This document shows positions 59,956 to 64,000 of a stretch of DNA of 64,000 bases, piece by piece (position 1 is the first letter of the stretch; every line of letters starts with the position of its first letter). Below the pieces are notes generated by a model. The model saw only the letters and a list, made by a program, of their open reading frames with translations, ran no database searches and was not told the origin of the DNA. A program made the translations under genes and the position numbers. Source of the DNA: Demequina salsinemoris (GTDB lineage: Bacteria > Actinomycetota > Actinomycetes > Actinomycetales > Demequinaceae); NCBI RefSeq assembly GCF_000974805.1, contig NZ_BBQZ01000001.1:613929-677928 (forward strand). Direction: 5' to 3'.

Positions 59956-60911
59956 GCGCCATGACGGTGGCGGTGCTCGTCGAGCACCGGGACGGACAGG
60001 TCGCGGGCCCGACGCTCGAGAACCTGACGCTGGCGCGGAGCCTCGGGCGCCCGGTCGCCGTGTGGATCGGCGAGGAGCCCGCGGACGATGCGGTCGCCTC
60101 CCTGGGTGCGCACGGCGCCGAGGAGGTCCGCTGGGTCGAGCTCGGCGGTACCGCACGTCTGCCCAAGGTGCGCTCCGCGGCGCTCGCCGCCGCGACCACC
60201 GACACCCGCATCGTCCTGCTGACGTCCACGTTCCTGAACAAGGAGCTCGCGGCCCTGCTCGCGCTCGCCACCGGTGCCGGAGTCGTCGTCGACGCCTCTG
60301 GCGCCCGGATCGTCGACGGCCGCGTCGAGACCGAGCAGACGGTCTTCGCGGCGACGTGGAACGTGACGACGCGCATCGTCGCGGAGGACGCGATCGTCGC
60401 GCTTCGTCCCAACACGACACAGGCCGTCGCGCTCGACGCGCCCGCCACGGCGGTGCTTGAGAAGGTGGCGTTCGAGGCGCCCGAGACTCCCGAGAGCCTC
60501 GTCCACGTCGACCCCGTGGAGCGCGGCGAGGGGGTCCCGCTCTCGGAGGCCCGCGTCGTCGTGTCCGGCGGCCGTGGCACCAACGGTGACTACACGCTCG
60601 TGCGTGACCTGGCGGAGGTGCTCGGCGGCGCGGTGGGCGCGACCCGCGACGCGACCGACGAGGGCTGGATCTCGCACGAGCACATGGTCGGCCAGACCGG
60701 CACCACCGTGACGCCCGCGCTGTACGTGGGATGCGGCATCTCGGGTGCGGTCCACCACCGCGGAGGCATGCAGGCCTCGGGCACGATCGTCGCCGTGAAC
60801 CTCGACCCCGACGCCCCGATCTTCGAGATCGCGGACCTCGGCATCGTGGGCGACCTCAACGACGTGCTGCCTCAGGCGATCGAGCGGCTCAGGGAGCACA
60901 AGGGCGCCTGA
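59952..60911 (+). CDS. etfA: Electron transfer flavoprotein alpha subunit
   Basis: A 319-residue alpha subunit. The FAD domain has the family signature SGGRGTNGDYTLVRDLAEVL, then GWISHEHMVGQTGTTVTPALY, GISGAVHHRGGMQASGTIVA and NLDPDAPIFEIADLGIVGDL. The ATG overlaps the etfB stop. The downstream 123 bases up to the next gene show no terminator I can define. Confidence 0.96.
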   Translation: MSAMTVAVLVEHRDGQVAGPTLENLTLARSLGRPVAVWIGEEPADDAVASLGAHGAEEVRWVELGGTARLPKVRSAALAAATTDTRIVLLTSTFLNKELAALLALATGAGVVVDASGARIVDGRVETEQTVFAATWNVTTRIVAEDAIVALRPNTTQAVALDAPATAVLEKVAFEAPETPESLVHVDPVERGEGVPLSEARVVVSGGRGTNGDYTLVRDLAEVLGGAVGATRDATDEGWISHEHMVGQTGTTVTPALYVGCGISGAVHHRGGMQASGTIVAVNLDPDAPIFEIADLGIVGDLNDVLPQAIERLREHKGA

Positions 60912-61034
60912 GCCGTCCCCGCCGCATCGGCGTACCCTGAAGAGGTGAGGACCGCGCGCGGCCTCGGACCCCGCTGAGGCTGTGCGGCAGCACCGGAGCG
61001 ATGATGGCGTCGCCCCGGGGGAGGCGAGGGTGTC

Positions 61035-61967
61035 ATGCAGAAGGAACAGGTCTACACCGACGAATGGGCCCGTTTCGGGCCATGGATCGATCCGGTCGAG
61101 ACGCCCGAGGACGTCCCCCGGCTCTTCCGCGACCATCCCCTGGACCTCGATGCGGCGAGGCTCGTGCTCAAGGTGCCTCGCGACATCGCCCATCGCGACG
61201 CGAAGCCCGGCATGGACCTCTATGACCACCTCGTCGTGGTCAACGACGACGCGGTGACCGTGCTGACCCGTCGCGGCGCGGAGGGCGGCCACGCTGACAT
61301 CACTCACGGCTACTCCGAGGACCGGATCGCGCTCGACGACCTTGTCGCGATCCACGACTCCGTGAACCTTCTGCACGGCCGGGTCGCGCTGCACGCGCGC
61401 GACGGTCAGGTCATCTCGATGCGCCACTCGGGATCGCCGCGCGGCGGCGTCGGGAGGCTCGTCGAGGAGCTGCGTCCTGAGTTCCAGGCCCGTGAGCCCG
61501 GGATGTGGGGCGCGTCGGTGCTCGAGGCGACGCGAGGGCGCGAGGTGGACCTCGCCGCCGTCGAGCAGGGCATCGCGAGCGAGCTTCAGGAGCTGCGCGC
61601 CGTGCACCGCGAGGTCAAGGCGTGGGCGTGCCACGGGCGCAGGCGGCTCTGGCCGGACGCGTCGGGCCTCGATGGTGCGGTCGTGCGCATGCGGCACGTG
61701 CTCTCGCCCGTGAGGCTGAGCGGCGGGATCCTCGCCGGGGATGACCGCGTGCTCGAGCTGCTGGGGCGCCACGCGTGGCTCATCCAGGGCACGACCCCCA
61801 CGCTGTCGTCGTCGCGGCTCACGATGCCGCTCGCGGCAGTGGACGGTGTCGAGAGCGCGCCGCATCCCCTCTATCCGGACGCGGTGAACCTGACGATCGT
61901 CGCGGGGAGGTGCAGGCTTCCCCTCGTCGTGCCTCGCGATGCGTCGATGGTGGGCCTTATCTCCTGA
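61035..61967 (+). CDS. Hypothetical protein
   Basis: A 310-residue soluble protein with no transmembrane helix or signal peptide. I do not recognise the family. The middle part (about residues 60-140, DLYDHLVVVNDDAVTVLTRR to HGRVALHARDGQVISMRH) has the alternating pattern of a small PH-like beta-barrel. A helix follows (VEQGIASELQELRAVHREVK). GGAGG and GAGGG lie within 16 bases upstream of the ATG. It is a single gene between etfA and the secreted nuclease. Confidence 0.65.
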   Translation: MQKEQVYTDEWARFGPWIDPVETPEDVPRLFRDHPLDLDAARLVLKVPRDIAHRDAKPGMDLYDHLVVVNDDAVTVLTRRGAEGGHADITHGYSEDRIALDDLVAIHDSVNLLHGRVALHARDGQVISMRHSGSPRGGVGRLVEELRPEFQAREPGMWGASVLEATRGREVDLAAVEQGIASELQELRAVHREVKAWACHGRRRLWPDASGLDGAVVRMRHVLSPVRLSGGILAGDDRVLELLGRHAWLIQGTTPTLSSSRLTMPLAAVDGVESAPHPLYPDAVNLTIVAGRCRLPLVVPRDASMVGLIS

Positions 61968-62020
61968 TCTGACCGAATTCGCCCCATCGTCAGGTTTGCT
62001 CTCTCGTAAAGGTTTTGCAG

Positions 62021-62080
62021 GAACATTTCACGCAATGTTCATTTGATCGACATCTTCGCGGCACCGCGTGACCCTAGGTT
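62021..62080 (+). promoter_or_regulatory. Upstream region of the secreted nuclease gene
   Basis: GAACATT (62021-62027) and AATGTTC (62034-62040) form a perfect inverted repeat with a six-base spacer in an AT-rich stretch. TAGGTT (62075-62080) is a possible -10 about 55 bases before the start codon. The repeat has the form of a transcription-factor site upstream of the promoter. Confidence 0.5.
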
Positions 62081-62134
62081 GTTATGCGTCCATGGAGGAC
62101 GCCAACTGCCACTCTCACGACGGGGGAACCACCC

Positions 62135-64000
62135 ATGCGTGCACGCGCATTGCTGTCCGTCGGCCTGCTGACCATGGGGGGACTGGCGGCTGTCGCCGTC
62201 CCAGCCACGGCAGCGACCGGCGACCCAATCACCGATCTGCTGATCACCGAGTATCTCGAGGGATCGAGCAGCAACAAGGGCTACGAGATCTACAACGGCA
62301 CCGCTGACAGCGTCGACCTGTCCGGCTACACCGTCGAGATGTACTCGAACGCCAACACGTCAGCGACGACGCAGGCGCTGTCGGGCACCCTCGCCTCGGG
62401 CGAGACGCTGGTCGTGCGCCACTCGAGCGAGGCCCTCGGCCTCAGCTCGCTCGGCGCCATCGCCCTCACCAGCGGCACCGCGAACTTCAACGGCAACGAC
62501 TCGATCGTGCTCAAGTACGGTACCGACGTCGTCGACTCGATGGGGCAGATCGCCGGCAACGTGTACTGGTCCTCCGCCGCGGCGAACATGACCAACATGA
62601 CGATCCACCGTGACGCCGACGTCTGCACCGGCGACACCGACCCGACCGACGAGTACGCGCTCGCGGGCTGGACCGCGACGTCGTACGACGACATCTCGGG
62701 CTTCGGCTCGCACACCACCGACTGCACCGCGGGCGCGTGGGCGCACGCGAGCGGCTCGGGTGACTCGGGCGACGGTGACGCGTCGTCCGAGGTCACCGCG
62801 ATCCACGACATCCAGGGCTCGGGAAGCGCCTCGGCGATGACCGGCCAGACGGTCACGATCGAGGGTGTGGTCGTCGGCGTCTACCCCGCGCTCAAGGGCT
62901 TCTACGTCCAGGAGGAGGACGCCGACGTCGACGCCGACACGGCGACCTCCGAGGGCATCTTCGTGTACTACGGGTCCGCGACGCTGCCCGTCGAGCTCGG
63001 CGACGCGGCGTCGGTCACCGGAACGGTGTCCGAGTACTACGACGTGACCGAGCTCGGCTCGATCTCCGACGTTACTGTCGCATCGTCCGGGAACGTCGTC
63101 TCCCCCGCCGAGGTGAGCCTCCCGCTCGACTCGACCGACGACCTCGAGCGCTACGAGGGCATGCTCGTGACGTTCCCGCAGGAGCTGTTCGTCACCGAGT
63201 ACTACAACCAGGCGCGCTACGGGCAGCTGCTGCTCAGCTCGGGCGGTCGCCTCGACCAGCCGACCACGGTCGCGATGCCGGGCACGGCCGCGAACGCGGT
63301 CCAGGCGGCGAACGACCTCAACCAGATCACCCTGGACGATGCGACCAACGCGCAGAACGTGTGGCCCATCGCGTACGGGATCGGCGGCGCGAACGCGACG
63401 TCGAGCACCTCGCTGCGCGGCGGCGACTCCGTCACCGGCCTGGTCGGAGTCATGGACTACTACTCGTCCGGCGGTGGCTACCGCGTGCGCGCGGAGGGCT
63501 CGCTGGGCGCGTCGTACGACTTCGTGTCGAACAACTCGCGTCCCACGGAGCCGGAGGATGTCGGCGGATCGCTCAAGGTCTCGGGCTTCAACGTGCTCAA
63601 CTACTTCCTCACCGTGGACAACGGCACGGACGACGTCTGCGGCGCCACCGAGGACATGGAGTGCCGCGGCGCCGACAGCGCGTCGGAGCTGTCGAAGCAG
63701 CGCGCGAAGCTGCTGCTGGCGCTCGAGGCCCTCGACGCCGACGTCATCAGCCTCGCCGAGCTTGAGAACACGCCCGGCGTGGACCCGGCGGCCGACCTCG
63801 CAGACGGCCTCAACGACCTCCTCGGCGAGGACGTCTGGGCATCGGTCGACACCGGTGTGCTCGGCACCGACGCCATCCGCGTCGGCATGATCTACCGCAC
63901 GGACGCGGTCGAGCTCGCGGGCGACTTCACGGTCATGGACTCGAGCGTCGACGCGCGCTTCGACGACGACCGCAACCGCCCCTCGCTCGCTCAGTCGTTC
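62135..64000 (+). CDS. Secreted ExeM/NucH-like nuclease (3' end outside window)
   Basis: An open frame of 622 codons that runs off the window. A signal peptide (about 1-27, ending AVPATAA) is followed by a lamin-tail domain (about 33-150, LLITEYLEGSSSNKGYEIYN), a Gly/Ser/Asp linker, an OB-fold-like domain (about 230-330, GQTVTIEGVVVGVYPALKGF) and the start of an endonuclease/exonuclease/phosphatase domain (from about 475, LKVSGFNVLNYFL) with the metal-binding Glu in VISLAELEN. Such proteins degrade extracellular DNA or phosphodiesters. GGGGGAA lies upstream of ATG 62135. Confidence 0.88.
   Translation, partial: MRARALLSVGLLTMGGLAAVAVPATAATGDPITDLLITEYLEGSSSNKGYEIYNGTADSVDLSGYTVEMYSNANTSATTQALSGTLASGETLVVRHSSEALGLSSLGAIALTSGTANFNGNDSIVLKYGTDVVDSMGQIAGNVYWSSAAANMTNMTIHRDADVCTGDTDPTDEYALAGWTATSYDDISGFGSHTTDCTAGAWAHASGSGDSGDGDASSEVTAIHDIQGSGSASAMTGQTVTIEGVVVGVYPALKGFYVQEEDADVDADTATSEGIFVYYGSATLPVELGDAASVTGTVSEYYDVTELGSISDVTVASSGNVVSPAEVSLPLDSTDDLERYEGMLVTFPQELFVTEYYNQARYGQLLLSSGGRLDQPTTVAMPGTAANAVQAANDLNQITLDDATNAQNVWPIAYGIGGANATSSTSLRGGDSVTGLVGVMDYYSSGGGYRVRAEGSLGASYDFVSNNSRPTEPEDVGGSLKVSGFNVLNYFLTVDNGTDDVCGATEDMECRGADSASELSKQRAKLLLALEALDADVISLAELENTPGVDPAADLADGLNDLLGEDVWASVDTGVLGTDAIRVGMIYRTDAVELAGDFTVMDSSVDARFDDDRNRPSLAQSF

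Noticed and set aside
60912-61034. Gap after etfA examined for a tRNA or small RNA
   Set aside because: No cloverleaf, CCA end or strong hairpin was seen.

Overview
The window is very GC-rich, densely coded DNA from a high-GC Gram-positive bacterium. Markers that point to Actinobacteria are the eight-gene ATP synthase operon with a long (272 aa) delta subunit, NucS directly after atpC, GlgE (maltosyltransferase glycogen pathway), a DivIVA/Scy-like coiled-coil protein, many leaderless starts, and lipoprotein-type binding proteins. The strong plant-polysaccharide theme and a CBM2-like domain suggest a cellulomonad- or Demequina-like member of Micrococcales; this placement is inference. No tRNA, rRNA, CRISPR array, transposase or phage gene was seen.

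Layout. 1-7.3 kb: ATP synthase operon atpB(partial)-E-F-H-A-G-D-C followed by nucS. 7.3-9.5 kb: MFS exporter and MerR regulator behind a MerR-type promoter/operator. 9.5-13 kb: intracellular GH1 beta-glucosidase with a LacI-type operator, a small zinc-finger-like protein and two alpha/beta hydrolases. 13-19.5 kb: a small conserved protein and a 955-aa hendecad-repeat coiled-coil protein (minus strand), then a membrane protein, a lipoprotein and a thioredoxin-TPR protein (plus strand). 19.5-23.8 kb: glgB and glgE. 23.9-33.7 kb: a beta-1,4-galactan locus made of a LacI repressor, GH42 beta-galactosidase, MalEFG-type transporter and a secreted multidomain GH53 endogalactanase. 33.8-36 kb: glgX.

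36-59 kb is the most unusual part. It holds two paralogous units, each with a TetR regulator, a family-5 binding protein, a DppB-type permease, a DppC-DppD (permease-ATPase) fusion and a separate ATPase. Around them lie cytoplasmic glycosidases: GH3, GH78 alpha-rhamnosidase, GH1, a second GH3 fused in frame to beta-phosphoglucomutase, and GH43. The GH78 promoter and the second transporter promoter carry the same 24-bp operator (AAAATCTT, 8-bp spacer, AAGATTTT), so the two units look like one regulon. A working model is that rhamnose-, pentose- and glucose-containing plant glycosides are imported intact and dismantled inside the cell. The beta-PGM/GH3 polypeptide may couple phosphorolysis of beta-glucosides to production of glucose-6-phosphate.

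59-64 kb: etfB-etfA, a hypothetical protein, and the start of a secreted nuclease-like protein that runs off the window. A 9-mer, GGACGATGC, occurs 19 times on both strands, far above a rough composition-based expectation.
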